DNA of 61,414 bases from an uncultured Sutterella sp. (GCA_905212345.1 CAJMEC010000006.1:1-61414), one strand, 5' to 3'. Positions 44,372-53,744 are shown, counted from the stretch's first letter. A program made the numbers and translations. The notes: a model not told the origin generated them from the sequence alone.

Positions 44372-46228
44372 TTATGATGCGTTTTGCTCACGCTCGGCGC
44401 GGGCGTGACGGCGACGATCAATTTCGGTCAAATAGCGCTTTCTCAAACGAATCGTATGCGGCGTAATTTCCACTAATTCGTCATCGTTGATGAATTCAAC
44501 CGCGCTTTCAAGCGTCAATTGCACCGGCGGCACCAGACGAATGGCTTCATCGGTACCCGAGGCACGGATGTTAGTGAGCTGCTTGCCGCGAATCGGATTC
44601 ACAACGATATCGTTATCACGAGAGTGAATACCGATAATCATACCTTCGTAGAGTTTATCGCCCGGTTTGACAAACATACGGCCGCGATCTTGCAGTTTCC
44701 AAAGAGCGTAGGCAACGGCTTCACCGTCATCCTGACTAATCAACACGCCATTGCGGCGTTCACCGACATCACCTTCCTTGATCGGACCGTAGTCATCAAA
44801 AACGTGACTCATAATGCCGGTGCCGCGGCACATGGTCATGAATTCACTTTGGAAACCGATCAAACCGCGAGCCGGAATGCGGTATTCCAAACGCACGCGG
44901 CCCTTTCCGTCAGGCTGCATGTCCTGCAAATCGCCCTTACGGCGGCCCAATTCTTCCATCACTGCGCCTTGGTGATCTTCTTCAACATCAACCGTGAGCA
45001 CTTCATACGGTTCCATCTTTTGACCGTCGATTTCTTTGAGCAATACACGGGGACGCGAAACGGCCAATTCATAACCTTCGCGACGCATATTTTCAATCAA
45101 AATCGTCAGGTGCAATTCACCACGGCCGCAGACTTCAAAGACGGTTTCATCGTCAGTGAGTTTCATACGCATGGCCACATTGGACTTCAATTCCCGTTCA
45201 AGACGTTCACGAAGCTGACGGCTTGTCACGTACTTGCCTTCACGACCTGCCAAGGGACTCGTGTTTACTTGGAAATTCATGGAAAGCGTCGGTTCGTCCA
45301 CTTTCAAAAGCGGCAGCGCTTCGGGCTGTTCCAAATCCGTAATGGTTGTACCGATAGACAATTCTTCAATGCCGTTTACAAGCACAATGTCACCGGCCTC
45401 GGCCGAATCCACAAGCTTGCGATCCAAACCTTCAAACATGAGGATCTGATTGACTTTGACCTTCTTGGGTGTATCGTCCGGTCCGTTCATCACGCAGACG
45501 TCTTCGCCAGCGTGGATGCGGCCGCGGTGCACACGACCGATACCGATCTTGCCGACGTAGCTCGAGTAATCAAGCGAGCAAATCTGCAACTGAAGCGGGC
45601 CATCCGGGTCATCATCACGAACCGGCACCTTTTCAATAACAGTGTCAAAAATGGCGCGCATATTGCCCACTTTCTTGAGCTCTTCAATGTTGTCGCTATA
45701 ACCGGCAACGCCTTCCAAGGCCGAGCAGTAAATCACGGGGAAGTCGAGCTGCTCTTCCGTAGCGCCCAACTTATCAAATAAGTCAAATGTTTGATTCAAA
45801 ACCCAATCCGGACGGGCACCCGGACGGTCAATCTTATTGATCACAACAATGGGCTTTAATCCCAAAGCCAAAGCTTTACGGGTCACAAAGCGCGTCTGCG
45901 GCATCGGGCCTTCCACGGCGTCGACCAAAAGCAATACACCATCGACCATGGACAACACACGTTCGACTTCACCGCCGAAGTCAGCGTGCCCCGGGGTATC
46001 AATAATGTTGATGTGGGTACCTTCGTATTCCACAGCGCAGTTTTTAGCCAAAATCGTAATACCGCGTTCACGTTCCAAGTCACCACTGTCCATCACACGT
46101 TCTTGGACTTCTTGATTGGCACGGAAAGTGCCGGCAGCGCGCAAAAGCTTGTCCACCAAGGTTGTCTTACCGTGGTCGACGTGCGCAATAATCGCGATAT
46201 TGCGAATAGCACGAGTACTAGTCGTCAT
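44372..46228 (-). CDS. typA: ribosome-associated GTPase TypA/BipA
   Basis: A 618-residue translational GTPase (E. coli BipA is 607). The start at 46228 (MTTSTRAIRNI) has GAGG about 7 nt upstream. G motifs are AHVDHGKTTLVDKLL (G1), RGITI (G2), DTPGHADFG (G3), NKIDRPGARPDWV (G4) and CSALEG (G5). EF-G-like domains III and V and the BipA-specific C-terminal domain (GRMFVKPGDKLYEGMIIG, RKRYL) follow. It assists 50S assembly and stress growth. It overlaps truB by 11 nt, so it is an extension of the rimP-truB operon. Confidence 0.96.
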   Translation of the reverse strand: MTTSTRAIRNIAIIAHVDHGKTTLVDKLLRAAGTFRANQEVQERVMDSGDLERERGITILAKNCAVEYEGTHINIIDTPGHADFGGEVERVLSMVDGVLLLVDAVEGPMPQTRFVTRKALALGLKPIVVINKIDRPGARPDWVLNQTFDLFDKLGATEEQLDFPVIYCSALEGVAGYSDNIEELKKVGNMRAIFDTVIEKVPVRDDDPDGPLQLQICSLDYSSYVGKIGIGRVHRGRIHAGEDVCVMNGPDDTPKKVKVNQILMFEGLDRKLVDSAEAGDIVLVNGIEELSIGTTITDLEQPEALPLLKVDEPTLSMNFQVNTSPLAGREGKYVTSRQLRERLERELKSNVAMRMKLTDDETVFEVCGRGELHLTILIENMRREGYELAVSRPRVLLKEIDGQKMEPYEVLTVDVEEDHQGAVMEELGRRKGDLQDMQPDGKGRVRLEYRIPARGLIGFQSEFMTMCRGTGIMSHVFDDYGPIKEGDVGERRNGVLISQDDGEAVAYALWKLQDRGRMFVKPGDKLYEGMIIGIHSRDNDIVVNPIRGKQLTNIRASGTDEAIRLVPPVQLTLESAVEFINDDELVEITPHTIRLRKRYLTEIDRRRHARAEREQNAS

Positions 46229-47138
46229 TTGTTGCCTCAATATCTTTCTTGTTGGCAATTAATCGTTCAGGTTCGAGCACACCGCGTTCGTTAACGCGGG
46301 CCGTTCCCACCATTTGTTCATCAGGTCCATAGACCCTGACACGCGGGCAACTCGGTAAACCAAGGGCCAATCGCTGGCCATGGCAAAAGCGCACGCGGTC
46401 GTTTTCGCTTAAATGCACCGCAGGAAGCGTCTGCATTAACGCATCAAGCGGTTTTAAAGTTGCCAGACGCTCTTCAAGCGACATCGTCTCAAGCGCCTGT
46501 AAGGTAACAGCGTCTTCAAGCGAAAGCGCTCCTACCTTTGTTCTTCTTAAACTTGCCAAATGAGCACCACAGCCGAGTGCCTCACCGATATCTTCAGCGA
46601 GCACCCGAATATAAGTCCCCTTGGAACACGTCACTTTAACCGTTAAGAGTTCGTCGGCAAATTCAAGGATCTCTAATTTCTCAATCCGCACCGAACGAGC
46701 CTGTCGCTCAATGCTCACCCCCTCACGAGCCAAATCGTAAAGCGTTTTTCCGTCACGCTTTAGGGCTGAAAACATCGGAGGCACCTGCAAAATGTCGCCT
46801 CTAAAAGCGTTCAGTGCCTTTTCAATGTCAGCTCGATTGACACGGACGGGACGGGTTTGCAGAAAGTCTCCCTCCAAGTCACCCGTTGTTGTCTTCTGAC
46901 CGAGCTTAATACCAGCGATATAGGTTTTATCGGCATGCAAAAGATCGGCAGAAAATTTGGTCGCTTCACCAAAGGTGAGCGCCAACAGGCCGCTTGCAAG
47001 CGGATCAAGTGTTCCCGTATGACCGGCTTTTTGCGCATTCAACAAACGCCTAGCTGTCTGCAGCGCCGCGTTTGAGGTCATCGCATAGGGCTTATCAAGC
47101 AAAAGCACCCCGTCTACAACTCGGCCTTTTCTTTTCAT
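46218..47138 (-). CDS. truB: tRNA pseudouridine-55 synthase TruB
   Basis: A 306-residue protein with GVLLLDKPYAMTSN, the catalytic Asp in GHTGTLDPLASGLL, KTYIAGIKLG, VPPMFSALKRDGK and CSKGTYIRVLAEDIG. It makes psi-55 in the T-loop of tRNAs. It overlaps rbfA by 4 nt and typA by 11 nt. Confidence 0.96.
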   Translation of the reverse strand: MKRKGRVVDGVLLLDKPYAMTSNAALQTARRLLNAQKAGHTGTLDPLASGLLALTFGEATKFSADLLHADKTYIAGIKLGQKTTTGDLEGDFLQTRPVRVNRADIEKALNAFRGDILQVPPMFSALKRDGKTLYDLAREGVSIERQARSVRIEKLEILEFADELLTVKVTCSKGTYIRVLAEDIGEALGCGAHLASLRRTKVGALSLEDAVTLQALETMSLEERLATLKPLDALMQTLPAVHLSENDRVRFCHGQRLALGLPSCPRVRVYGPDEQMVGTARVNERGVLEPERLIANKKDIEATNDD

Positions 47139-47497
47139 TCTTCGCCCTTGGTTTGCTTCATCGCCTCATCAATCAGGCGGTCCATTTCGAAACCCTTGGC
47201 CACACTGGTGTCATGCTCAAAGTGCAATGTCGGCACTGTATGAATCGACAACAGTTTGAAAAGATGGTTACGAAGCATTCCGGCGGCAGCGTTTAAGCCT
47301 TGCTTGGCTTGTTCAGGCTCGGCCCCGATCACCGTGAAATAAACCTTCGCATGAGCATAATCAAGTGTAATTTCACAGCCTGTCAAGGTTACCAGGCCCA
47401 CTCGCGGATCTCGCACTTCCTGAGGAATTAAACGAGCCAGATCCTTTTGAATCTGATCGGCCACACGCTGGGCGCGTCCCGGTTTTGCAGCTCTCAT
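47135..47497 (-). CDS. rbfA: 30S ribosome-binding factor A
   Basis: A 120-residue KH-type protein with RVADQIQKDLARLI, EVRDPRVGLVTLTGCEIT and LDYAHAKVYFTVIG. It takes part in 16S 5'-end maturation and cold adaptation. It starts after a 70-nt gap holding a hairpin downstream of infB. Confidence 0.95.
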   Translation of the reverse strand: MRAAKPGRAQRVADQIQKDLARLIPQEVRDPRVGLVTLTGCEITLDYAHAKVYFTVIGAEPEQAKQGLNAAAGMLRNHLFKLLSIHTVPTLHFEHDTSVAKGFEMDRLIDEAMKQTKGEE

Positions 47498-47522
47498 GTC
47501 ACAATCCTTTCTTGATGCTTCA

Positions 47523-47560
47523 GGGCGGCATTAAAGAGTTATCTTTCAAACAAGCCGCCC
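47523..47560 (-). terminator. nested hairpin between infB and rbfA
   Basis: An outer stem GGGCGGC / GCCGCCC encloses an inner AAAGA-GTTA-TCTTT. On the minus strand no T-run follows, so it is more likely an RNA-processing or partial attenuation structure within the operon than a full terminator. Confidence 0.45.
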
Positions 47561-47567
47561 GTTTTTA

Positions 47568-50483
47568 TTAAAGCGTACGGGCCACTTCCGTGACTTCAAA
47601 GATTTCCAGCTGGTCGCCCTCTTTGATGTCATCGTAGCCTTTAAGCGACAAACCGCATTCCAAACCGGCCTTCACTTCCCTGACATCATCCTTGAAGTGG
47701 CGCAATGAGTTCAATTCTCCCGTCCAAATCACAACGTTGTCGCGAAGCAATCGAGCCGAAGCCGTGCGGCGAACCACACCTTCCAAAACCTTACAGCCGG
47801 CAATCATGCCTACCTTGGGCACGCGAATGCATTGACGGATTTCCACTAAGCCCAAAACGGTTTCGCGTTTTTCCGGTGCAAGCATACCGCTCATAGCCGC
47901 CTTCACATCATCAACGGCATCGTAAATGATGTTGTAGTAGCGAATATCCACGCCGTTGGTTTCGGCGAGCTTACGAGCCGGCGCATCGGCACGCACGTTA
48001 AAGCCGATGATGACCGCTTTGCTAGCCAAAGCCAAGTTAACGTCCGTTTCTGAAACGCCACCCACGGCAGAATGCACGACTTGAACGCGCACTTCATCGT
48101 TGGACAACTTCGTCAAGGCGTGAACAATAGCTTCGGTGGAGCCCTGAACGTCTGCCTTCACAATCAAAGCGAGTGTCTTCACTTCACCATTGGCTGCATC
48201 CGAGAAAATATTTTCCAGTTTAGCGGCTTGCTGCTTAGCCAATTTCACATCACGGTACTTACCTTGACGGAAAAGAGCGATTTCACGGGCTTTACGTTCA
48301 TCGGGCAAAACCATGATTTCATCGCCGGCCTGCGGAACACCCGACAGACCTTGAATTTCCACCGGAATTGAAGGACCGGCTTCACTTACTGCCTTACCCG
48401 TTTCATTGATCATGGCACGGACACGACCGAATTCAGCGCCCGCTAAAACAATGTCACCGCGGTGAAGGGTGCCGGACTGCACAAGAATGGATGCCACAGG
48501 ACCGCGTCCCTTATCCAAACGGGATTCGATCACAAGCCCCTTCGCCATGCCTTCCTTCGGTGCTTTCAGGTCAAGCATTTCCGCTTGAAGCAGCACGTTT
48601 TCCAGCAATTCATCTACGCCCTGGCCGGTCTTGGCAGACACCGGAATAAACGGCACATCGCCACCCCAGTCTTCAGGCATCACATCGTTTTGGACAAGTT
48701 CTTGCTTAACGCGTTCGGGGTTGGCTTCCGGCTTATCGATCTTGTTAATCGCCACCACCATCGGAACGCCGGCGGCCTTGGAGTGCGCAATAGCTTCCTT
48801 CGTCTGAGGCATCACGCCGTCATCGGCAGCCACCACCAAAATCACAATATCGGTTGCCTGAGCACCGCGCGCACGCATAGCTGTAAAAGCTTCGTGACCC
48901 GGAGTATCCAAGAAGGTCACAATGCCACGCGGCGTCTTAACGTGGTAGGCACCGATATGCTGCGTAATGCCACCGGCTTCACCGGCCGCCACCTTGGCAC
49001 GACGGATGTAGTCGAGCAAGCTTGTCTTACCGTGGTCAACGTGACCCATGATGGTCACGACCGGCGGACGCGGAAGGGCCTCAGCTGTATTTTCTTCCAT
49101 CATGTCGCCTAAAATCGCTTCAGGGTCATCGGGTTTAGCTGCAATGGCATGATGTCCCATTTCTTCAACCACGATCATCGCGGTGTCCTGATCGAGCATT
49201 TGGTTAATCGTCACCATTTGCCCCATCTTCATGAGCGTCTTAATCACTTCGGTGGCTTTAACAGCCATCTTATGAGCAAGATCGGCCACACTGATCGTTT
49301 CTGGGACACTCACATCGCGCACCACAGGTTCTGTATTTTGAACCTGCTGTTGCTTGGGCTGCTCATGACGGCGGTTATTACGGTTTTTACGAGAACCGCG
49401 CCATTGCTCATTGCCATCATCATCTTCGTCAATAACACGGGCATTGCCCTTGTTACCGCCGCGATGCTTGACGTTATCGTCCCATTTGCTCGCTGCGCCA
49501 TGATTGGCACCGGCGTGCTTGCCACCCTTTTTCTTGCCACCTTGATCTTCGTCGCGGTCGCGGTCGTTATTCTTGCCCTTCTTCTTGTCCTGATTCTTTT
49601 TACCTTCAGCAGGCTTATCGCTCTTGGCCTTCATGACAGAGGGTTTGGGCTTACTCATCATTTCTCGAATCGCGCGAGCTTCTTCTTCGGCCTTACGCTT
49701 GGCTTCCTGACGGCGCTTAATTTCTTCTTCAGATAAAGCGGCAGGCTGAGCCTTTTGTTCTACAGGACGTTGAACCGGCTTTTTCGCATTCTGCTGGAAC
49801 TTAGCCTTTTCATTTTTGCGAGCATCATTGGGCTTAGAGGCCGGTTTAGCCTGTTTTTGTTCATGACGCACTTGCGGCTGCTGAACCTCTTTCTTAACTT
49901 CAGGCTTTGCAACCACTTCTGCCTTGGGCTCAACCGCTGCCTTATCGGCGGCAGGAGCGGCCTTCGGCTGCTGAGCCGCGCGAGCGGCAGCGGCCTCTGC
50001 TTCAGCCTGTGCCTTAGCGCGGGCTTGCTCCTGAGCGGCTTTTTCCTGAGCCAATTTTTCTTCTTGCAGACGTTGAGCTTCCAGCTCTTTTTGACGTTTT
50101 TCTTCTTCAGCCTTTTGCTGCTGCATCTTTGCCTTGGCTTCTTCTAAAGCGCGGGCGCGTTCCGCAGCCATAGCCTGCTCACGAGCGTTTGTCGCTGTCG
50201 CTGAGTTTTTCACGAGAACGCGTTTTCTGCGCACTTCCACCTTCACCGTGTGTTGACCATCGGCCTGCTTAACCGTTGTGGTCTCTTTACGGGTTAAAGT
50301 GATTTTGCGGGCTTTAGCCTGACGATCCTGACGCAAAAAGTCCACCAACTGACGCTGATCGGCAGCGGTCACTGCGTCCGTTTCGCTATGCTTGTTAATG
50401 CCGGCGCTTTTGAGCTGACGAAGCAATTCTTCGGCAGTCACTTTCATTTCTTTGGCCAACTCTAAAACGGTCGAACTTGCCAT
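47568..50483 (-). CDS. infB: translation initiation factor IF-2
   Basis: A 971-residue protein (E. coli long form is 890). IF2-N motif near the N-terminus (VLELAKEMKVTAEELLRQL), then a long charged Ala/Lys/Glu linker (residues about 110-390). A second IF2-N-like motif (VADLAHKMAVKATEVIKTL) precedes the G domain with GHVDHGKTSLLD at about 479, DTPGHEAFTAMRARG and NKIDKPEANP. Domains II and C2 at the end bind fMet-tRNA (GMIAGCKVLEGVVRR). Ribosome binding site AAGGAGAG. It is the third gene of rimP-nusA-infB. Confidence 0.97.
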   Translation of the reverse strand: MASSTVLELAKEMKVTAEELLRQLKSAGINKHSETDAVTAADQRQLVDFLRQDRQAKARKITLTRKETTTVKQADGQHTVKVEVRRKRVLVKNSATATNAREQAMAAERARALEEAKAKMQQQKAEEEKRQKELEAQRLQEEKLAQEKAAQEQARAKAQAEAEAAAARAAQQPKAAPAADKAAVEPKAEVVAKPEVKKEVQQPQVRHEQKQAKPASKPNDARKNEKAKFQQNAKKPVQRPVEQKAQPAALSEEEIKRRQEAKRKAEEEARAIREMMSKPKPSVMKAKSDKPAEGKKNQDKKKGKNNDRDRDEDQGGKKKGGKHAGANHGAASKWDDNVKHRGGNKGNARVIDEDDDGNEQWRGSRKNRNNRRHEQPKQQQVQNTEPVVRDVSVPETISVADLAHKMAVKATEVIKTLMKMGQMVTINQMLDQDTAMIVVEEMGHHAIAAKPDDPEAILGDMMEENTAEALPRPPVVTIMGHVDHGKTSLLDYIRRAKVAAGEAGGITQHIGAYHVKTPRGIVTFLDTPGHEAFTAMRARGAQATDIVILVVAADDGVMPQTKEAIAHSKAAGVPMVVAINKIDKPEANPERVKQELVQNDVMPEDWGGDVPFIPVSAKTGQGVDELLENVLLQAEMLDLKAPKEGMAKGLVIESRLDKGRGPVASILVQSGTLHRGDIVLAGAEFGRVRAMINETGKAVSEAGPSIPVEIQGLSGVPQAGDEIMVLPDERKAREIALFRQGKYRDVKLAKQQAAKLENIFSDAANGEVKTLALIVKADVQGSTEAIVHALTKLSNDEVRVQVVHSAVGGVSETDVNLALASKAVIIGFNVRADAPARKLAETNGVDIRYYNIIYDAVDDVKAAMSGMLAPEKRETVLGLVEIRQCIRVPKVGMIAGCKVLEGVVRRTASARLLRDNVVIWTGELNSLRHFKDDVREVKAGLECGLSLKGYDDIKEGDQLEIFEVTEVARTL

Positions 50484-50518
50484 ATTCTCTCCTTTCGTAC
50501 TTTTTACTCAAGCACGCT

Positions 50519-52006
50519 TTAGTTGTTGAACCAATGGGCGCGAGCAGCCAAAATCAACTTCGAGGCACGCTCTTGATCGATTCCGCTCATTTCCACCAGT
50601 TCGTCTACGGCTAATTCGGCCAGCTCATCACGCGTCTTCACACCGTGGGCAACCAGCACGTTAACCAAATCATTATCCATACCTTCAAGTGAAACCATTT
50701 CGGGTTCAGCCTGACGCAGGTTTTCTTCACGTTCCAAATCTTGCATGAGGCACTTATTGCGGGCGCGTTCACGCAACACCTTGACCGTGTCTTCATCAAA
50801 CGCTTCAATTTCAAGCAATTCCGATTCAGGCACATAGGCCACTTCTTCGATAGAAGAGAAGCCGTTTTCAATCAAGATATCAGCAACATCTTCACCCACA
50901 TCGAGCTTTTCAACGAATTCAGCACGAATCTTGCTTGTTTCTTCGTCACGCTTGGCGTTGGCTTCTTCATCGGTCATGATGTCAATCTTCCAGCCGGTCA
51001 ATTCAGAGGCCAAGCGGACATTTTGGCCGGCACGACCGATAGCAATGGCAAGATTTTCTTCATCCACCACCACTTCCATCGTGTGCGTGTCTTCGAGCAT
51101 CACCACGCCGGAGACCTTAGCCGGTTCCAAAGCGCTCACAACAAACTGAGCCGGTTCATCATCCCAAACAACGATGTCAACACGTTCACCGCCCAATTCG
51201 TTGGAAACGGCATTCACGCGCGTACCGCGCACACCGATGCAGGTGCCAACCGGATCCAAGCGAGCGTCTTTGGCTTGAACAGCGATCTTCGCACGGCTAC
51301 CGGGATCACGGGCTGCACTCTTGATTTCCAAAAGACCTTCTTCAATTTCAGGCACTTGCAAAGCAAAGAGTTCCTTGATGAAATCCGGGCTTGTACGAGA
51401 CAAGAAAATTTGTTGGCCCTTGCAGGAGCGATCGATTCGAGCGACATAAGCACGCACGCGGTCACCCGGACGGAACGATTCCTTGGGCAACATTTCAGAA
51501 CGGGGCAAACGGGCCTCAACTTTGCCGATTTCGACAATCGCATCGCCCTTGTCCATGCGCTTGACTAAACCGGAAACAACTTTTTCATCGCGAGCCAAAA
51601 ATTCCACCAACATTTGTTCACGTTCGGCATCGCGCAAACGTTGCAAAATCACTTGCTTTGCATCTTGAGCGAAACGGCGACCGGAACTATTGATGTTTTG
51701 CACTTCCTGACGGATATAGTCACCAACATTAAGATCGGGGTATTCGTCATGAATGTCGGAATACATTTCCTGACGATCCGGTTCCTGCAAGCCTTGATCG
51801 TCAGCCACAATGAGCCAACGACGCCACGCTTGGTAATCACCCGTGTCACGATCAACGTGTACTTCAATATCCGCATCTTCGCCGGCAAAATTTGCCTTTT
51901 TTACAGCAGAGGCAAGAGCCGTTTCAAGCACACCGAAGACGACCTCGCGGGGCACGCTTTTTTCCTGTGCCAATACTTCAACCATTTCAAGCATTTCGCG
52001 GTTCAT
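50519..52006 (-). CDS. nusA: transcription termination/antitermination protein NusA
   Basis: A 495-residue protein (the same length as E. coli). N-terminal RNA-polymerase-binding domain (EMLEMVEVLAQEKSV), S1 domain (VSGLVKRMDKGDAIVEIGKVEARLP), two KH domains with GTCIGVRGTRVNAVSNELGGE and AIGRAGQNVRLASELTGW, then two acidic repeats ending DELVEMSGIDQERASKL. It controls pausing, termination and rRNA antitermination. Ribosome binding site AAAGGAAAG. It is 3 nt after rimP. Confidence 0.97.
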   Translation of the reverse strand: MNREMLEMVEVLAQEKSVPREVVFGVLETALASAVKKANFAGEDADIEVHVDRDTGDYQAWRRWLIVADDQGLQEPDRQEMYSDIHDEYPDLNVGDYIRQEVQNINSSGRRFAQDAKQVILQRLRDAEREQMLVEFLARDEKVVSGLVKRMDKGDAIVEIGKVEARLPRSEMLPKESFRPGDRVRAYVARIDRSCKGQQIFLSRTSPDFIKELFALQVPEIEEGLLEIKSAARDPGSRAKIAVQAKDARLDPVGTCIGVRGTRVNAVSNELGGERVDIVVWDDEPAQFVVSALEPAKVSGVVMLEDTHTMEVVVDEENLAIAIGRAGQNVRLASELTGWKIDIMTDEEANAKRDEETSKIRAEFVEKLDVGEDVADILIENGFSSIEEVAYVPESELLEIEAFDEDTVKVLRERARNKCLMQDLEREENLRQAEPEMVSLEGMDNDLVNVLVAHGVKTRDELAELAVDELVEMSGIDQERASKLILAARAHWFNN

Positions 52007-52009
52007 TTT

Positions 52010-52582
52010 TTACTTTCCTTTGAAATTTAATTCTGCGATCAAATGGGCACGATCGACCTGATCGATCGTAAAACTAACGGCAACGGGCTCAATGGCAGCG
52101 GCCTTCTTACCGCGCTTTTGTGCAATCCGCTCCCGAGCGGCCTGCGCCGGAGTCTTTGCCGGCTTTTCATCCGTAAACAAAAAATCAATCGTCGTTTGCG
52201 AGTCCTGCGTGCGAACAGCCTGAATTCGACCGTCTAACTTGCGACGACCGGCTTCAGGAAAACCTTCGGCCATCAGCGGGGCAAATAATTCCACGTGCAC
52301 CAATTTGCCGATGTAACGTTCCCAATCCCGAACACGCTTTAAAGGCCGTTCCACACCGGGAGAGGATACTTCAAGGCGTTCGTAGTCAACATTTTCAACC
52401 GTGAACAAATACGTCAACTGGTTGCTCACCTGTTCGCAATCGTCCACCCCCACTCCTTCGGGGCTATCCATCGTGACGCGAAGCAATCCGCGGGGTAAAT
52501 GTTCGAGATCAACGAACTCAAAGCCCATCCCTTCAACGGTTTGCTCAACCAACGTCAACAAATCTGTCGATGTTTCTGTCAT
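52010..52582 (-). CDS. rimP: ribosome maturation factor RimP
   Basis: A 190-residue protein (E. coli is 150). The N-terminal domain has LLTLVEQTVEGMGFEFVDLE and RVTMDSPEGVGVDDCEQVSNQL, with LEVSSPGVERPLKRVRDWERY as family signature. A C-terminal Ala/Lys/Arg-rich insertion (AQAARERIAQKRGKKAAA) accounts for the extra length. It acts in 30S assembly. AGGAG lies 12 nt upstream of the ATG, a rather long spacing. It is the first gene of the nusA operon. Confidence 0.94.
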   Translation of the reverse strand: MTETSTDLLTLVEQTVEGMGFEFVDLEHLPRGLLRVTMDSPEGVGVDDCEQVSNQLTYLFTVENVDYERLEVSSPGVERPLKRVRDWERYIGKLVHVELFAPLMAEGFPEAGRRKLDGRIQAVRTQDSQTTIDFLFTDEKPAKTPAQAARERIAQKRGKKAAAIEPVAVSFTIDQVDRAHLIAELNFKGK

Positions 52583-52612
52583 TGTTATTGTGGCTCCTAG
52601 CGGAGAATTCCC

Positions 52613-52639
52613 AAAAAAAGATGGGCTCTAAGGCCCATC
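52613..52639 (-). terminator. terminator-like attenuator in the rimP-nusA-infB leader
   Basis: On the minus strand GATGGGC-CTTAGA-GCCCATC is followed directly by seven T residues. It lies 31 nt before the rimP start and after any likely promoter, since the tRNA-Ser transcript already ends at 52735-52760. It would stop transcription before the operon unless antiterminated, which suggests attenuation control by NusA or another factor (inference). Confidence 0.65.
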
Positions 52640-52734
52640 CATCCCCTTAGCGCCAGAGAAAACCAACACCAAGGTTTTGCGCAAAGAAGCATTACTCTCA
52701 TAAACGCAACTTGCACACGACGACCGATAAATAA

Positions 52735-52760
52735 TAAAGGCACTTTGAAAAGTGCCTTTA
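52735..52760. terminator. terminator after tRNA-Ser
   Basis: An 11-bp stem TAAAGGCACTT / AAGTGCCTTTA with a 4-nt loop, U-rich on both sides (TTATTATTTAT on the minus strand, TTGTTTTTAT on the plus strand). It is likely the end of the minus-strand tRNA-Ser transcript. Confidence 0.75.
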
Positions 52761-52919
52761 TTGTTTTTATCTTCGCGACTGATTATACAGACTGATTATA
52801 AAAAATCAATCACTTAGCTTATCTTATTTAAAGAATTTTAAAAACATCGCGAGACGATACCATCATTAAGAATCATCTCATGTAAAAATATCGTTTACGT
52901 TATGATTTAGGATAAAAAA

Positions 52920-53010
52920 TGGCGGAGAGAGAGGGATTCGAACCCTCGATACGAACGAGCCGTATACCGGATTTCGAGTCCGGCGCATTCGACCACTCTG
53001 CCATCTCTCC
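52920..53010 (-). tRNA. tRNA-Ser (anticodon CGA)
   Basis: A 91-nt class II cloverleaf with encoded CCA. Acceptor GGAGAGA / TCTCTCC, discriminator G, anticodon stem-loop CCGGACTCGAAATCCGG giving CGA, a long variable arm (TATACGGCTCGTTCGTA region) and T-arm GAGGG-TTCGAAT-CCCTC. The 280 nt upstream (53011-53293) hold its promoter region and that of the divergent H1-like gene; no further gene is seen there. Confidence 0.96.
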
Positions 53011-53293
53011 GCACAGTAAGTTTGCGATTTTATCAGAATGAACTCTATTTTGCTCTTTGAGTTCCCGATTTACGGTGGATAACTCAAAAATGACCTTGAT
53101 TGCTCTACTAAATTATTTGTTGTAACAACGCAACATCTAGCGATCCAAAACACATTATTCCAAGGGTTAATACTAAAAGTTGAGAAATTCTTTTGAGGTT
53201 ACTCAAATTTTCTCTTACTTTTGCAATAACATTATGAGTAAAGGGCTATCCTGAACCTATCTGAACACTAATTTCTGTAGGAGTTATATCAAA

Positions 53294-53638
53294 ATGGATC
53301 TTAAAGAAATTCTCGAACGCAATAAAAAAGCACATCATCGCCTCGGCATGATCACCAAGGAACTTCACGACACCTTGGCTGACGGTCATCACAATAGCCT
53401 GCGTGCTTCCCAAGTCATGGAAATGATGAACGCCTCTTTCGAAATGTTGAAAGAGTCTGATGTGTTGCACTCCTATATGGATGAAGAATTAGCTCCTGAA
53501 GCTAAGGAAGCTCCGGCGAAGAAAGCTCCCGCCAAGAAGGCTGCCGAGAAGAAAGTAGCCGCCAAGGCCCCGGCCAAGAAGGCCGCTGCTAAACCCGTCG
53601 CCAAAAAGACAACGGCTAAGAAAGCTGCAAAGAAATAA
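53294..53638 (+). CDS. histone H1-like Lys/Ala-rich protein
   Basis: A 114-residue protein in two parts. Residues 1-70 are a helical, charged N-terminal domain (LKEILERNKKAHHRLGMIT, SQVMEMMNASFEMLKESDVL). Residues 71-114 are repeats of the AKKA/PAKKA type (EAPAKKAPAKKAAEKK to TTAKKAAKK), like the C-terminal tail of eukaryotic H1 and of bacterial H1-like proteins (HctB, BpH1, AlgR3 tail). Such tails bind DNA or RNA nonspecifically. TAGGAG lies 10 nt upstream, and double hairpins follow. Probably an abundant small nucleoid-associated protein; function is inferred from composition only. Confidence 0.75.
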   Translation: MDLKEILERNKKAHHRLGMITKELHDTLADGHHNSLRASQVMEMMNASFEMLKESDVLHSYMDEELAPEAKEAPAKKAPAKKAAEKKVAAKAPAKKAAAKPVAKKTTAKKAAKK

Positions 53639-53659
53639 TTTTCATTAAGAAAATTTAAT

Positions 53660-53681
53660 GGGGAGGTTTACAAACCTCCCC
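53660..53681 (+). terminator. hairpin downstream of the H1-like gene
   Basis: GGGGAGGTTT-AC-AAACCTCCCC is a near-perfect stem 22 nt after the stop codon. It is the first of two successive hairpins; the AT-rich plus-strand tail (AAATCATAAG) is a poor U-tract. On the minus strand ATTAAATTTTC follows, so it may also end serS. Confidence 0.7.
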
Positions 53682-53692
53682 AAATCATAAGA

Positions 53693-53727
53693 GGGAACCC
53701 GTTTATTGGGTTCCCACCTTTTTTATT
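53693..53727 (+). terminator. intrinsic terminator of the H1-like gene
   Basis: GGGAACCC-GTTTATT-GGGTTCCC followed by ACCTTTTTTATT. Together with the hairpin at 53660 this makes a tandem terminator, matching a highly expressed gene. Confidence 0.85.
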
Positions 53728-53744
53728 GGCAATCGTATTGTGAA

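Noticed and set aside
44519..45781. A 420-codon open frame on the plus strand opposite typA
   Set aside because: It is fully antisense to a textbook TypA with all GTPase motifs. Its His/Phe-rich product has no domain or ribosome binding site, so it is a codon-bias shadow.
48462..49736. Long plus-strand open frames opposite infB (216 and 195 codons)
   Set aside because: They are antisense to conserved IF-2 sequence with repetitive, non-protein-like composition, and no start signal is seen.
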